From contig CAYYOS010000132.1 in NCBI GenBank assembly GCA_964473355.1, positions 1 to 6,852 of the forward strand: a DNA stretch of 6,852 nucleotides, written 5' to 3'. A model generated the notes under the pieces. It saw nothing but the letters and a program-made list of their open reading frames with translations. It had not been told where the DNA came from and ran no database searches. The translations under genes were made by a program, and so were the position numbers. Position 1 is the stretch's first letter; each line of letters starts with the position of its first letter. Of this stretch, positions 5,890-6,852 are shown one piece after another. Source of the stretch: CAYYOS01 sp964473355. GTDB lineage: Bacteria; Pseudomonadota; Gammaproteobacteria; Burkholderiales; REEB80.

Positions 5890-6852
5890 ATAGGCTAATC
5901 TTGCCAGCATTTTCCGCGTATGGGGTGGAACTTGAATATATGATAGTTGACCGCCATACCTTAGACATACGACCCTTGGCGGGGAATTTACTTTGCCACG
6001 CCGCAGGCAGGCCTTGTTGTGAAGTGCAGCGCGGGCTGCTAGCTTGGTCCAATGAACTGGTGTCCCACGTTATTGAAATTAAAAATCCACATCCCGGCGA
6101 ACTTGCGCCCCTTGCCCAGTCTTTTCAAAACGAGGTCGGGGTAATTGATTCACTGCTTGCTGAATACGACGCGCAACTCATGCCTACGGCCATGCACCCT
6201 TGGATGAACCCCCAGAAAGAAACGCAACTTTGGCCCGGCAATCCTATTTATGAAACCTATCATCGTATTTTTAATTGCCGCCAGCATGGCTGGGCAAACT
6301 TACAGAGTATGCATATTAATTTACCGTTTGCAGATGACGCAGAATTTGTCCGGCTGCATGCGGCCATCAGGTTAGTGCTACCTATTTTACCGGTGCTGGC
6401 TGCAAGCTCGCCGATAGCCAACGGAAAGAGAACGGGCTTTGCGGATTATCGTATGGAATGCTTCCGAACCTGTGGTACCACCATTCCGTCCGTTGCCGGT
6501 GCTCTAATACCAGAAGTATTTCATAGTCGGTCCGAATATAGCGCCATGTTAAAAACTATGTACGACGATATTGCCGTCTATGACACCGACGGTATCCTGC
6601 AGGCAGAGTGGTTAAACTCCAGGGGAGCAATCGCGCGCTTCGATCGTAACGCCATTGAAATTCGCGTCGCCGACATGCAAGAATGCCCATCTATGGATTT
6701 AGCCATAGCCGGGGTGGTTATTGATGTCGTGAAACTACTCTACGAGGGTAGGCTAGCGTCCTTCGAAGATCAGCAACACATTAACACGCTAGCACTAGCT
6801 GGGATTTTACGCACCTGCATGGTGAGCGCGGAACAAGCAGAGCTTTCCGATA
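5886..6852 (+). CDS. GCS2-type carboxylate-amine ligase, 3' end outside window
   Basis: The first 322 residues are present; the frame is still open at the window edge, so the C-terminus is missing. It belongs to the GCS2 glutamate-cysteine ligase superfamily, with a glutamine-synthetase-like fold that makes amide bonds using ATP. Motifs are YGVELEYM (12-19, metal-binding Glu15 and Glu17), SNELVSHVIEIKNP (55-68, Glu57 and Glu64), MHPWMNP (103-109), GWANLQSMHINLPF (135-148, with His143 and Asn145), AASSPIANGKRTG (172-184) and FDRNAIEIRVADMQECP (252-268, Glu258 and Arg260). These fit an active enzyme related to YbdK-type ligases, but true gamma-glutamylcysteine synthesis is not shown, so no gsh symbol is given. 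The ATG overlaps the RimK-type gene stop (ATGA), with AGGG 9 nt upstream (5873-5876). It is the third gene of the operon and probably supplies or extends the amide product handled by the ATP-grasp ligase and the peptidase. Confidence 0.9.
   Translation, partial: MNRLILPAFSAYGVELEYMIVDRHTLDIRPLAGNLLCHAAGRPCCEVQRGLLAWSNELVSHVIEIKNPHPGELAPLAQSFQNEVGVIDSLLAEYDAQLMPTAMHPWMNPQKETQLWPGNPIYETYHRIFNCRQHGWANLQSMHINLPFADDAEFVRLHAAIRLVLPILPVLAASSPIANGKRTGFADYRMECFRTCGTTIPSVAGALIPEVFHSRSEYSAMLKTMYDDIAVYDTDGILQAEWLNSRGAIARFDRNAIEIRVADMQECPSMDLAIAGVVIDVVKLLYEGRLASFEDQQHINTLALAGILRTCMVSAEQAELSD

Noticed and set aside
5331..6052. Minus-strand open frames at 5331-5696 and 5765-6052
   Set aside because: They lie opposite the well-conserved ATP-grasp and GCS2 genes, and their translations show no recognisable domain; they are antisense shadows.

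Overview
The window looks like chromosomal DNA of a beta- or gammaproteobacterium. The small cold-shock protein has a sequence typical of those groups, base composition looks close to even, and genes are packed into short operons with ATGA-type overlaps. No genus can be named from this sequence alone. I see no mobile element, CRISPR array, tRNA or rRNA.

Left part (1-303): a CspA-family cold-shock gene with a short leader, closed by a strong Rho-independent terminator whose stem is a perfect 24-nt palindrome. Middle-left (324-2442, minus strand): a three-gene unit read right to left. It comprises an ECF sigma factor, a ChrR-type cupin protein whose start overlaps the sigma stop by 11 nt, and a YheT-type alpha/beta hydrolase 18 nt further on. 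The cupin lacks the N-terminal zinc-binding anti-sigma segment of classical ChrR. Middle (2443-3471): a divergent control region holding an 18-nt inverted repeat and candidate extended -10 promoters on both strands, then a plus-strand gene of the DUF2236/MpaB-Lcp oxygenase-like family.

Right part (3695-6852, plus strand): the most interesting segment. It is a tightly coupled three-gene operon of a stand-alone C39-like (papain-fold) cysteine peptidase, a RimK-type ATP-grasp ligase with an RLAN-like N-terminal domain, and a GCS2-type carboxylate-amine ligase cut by the window end. Both junctions are 4-nt ATGA overlaps. Two different ATP-dependent amide-bond-forming enzymes plus a thiol peptidase suggest synthesis and trimming or transfer of a small peptide or amide metabolite. 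The arrangement resembles glutathione/phytochelatin chemistry, but the product cannot be read from the sequence. No obvious precursor peptide gene is visible.

The ECF/cupin pair and the divergent oxygenase-like gene may form a stress-response module (oxidised lipid or singlet oxygen type), which is inference from family knowledge and position. Nothing in the sequence directly ties that module to the ligase operon; the two are separated by a 223-nt gap without a convincing promoter or terminator.
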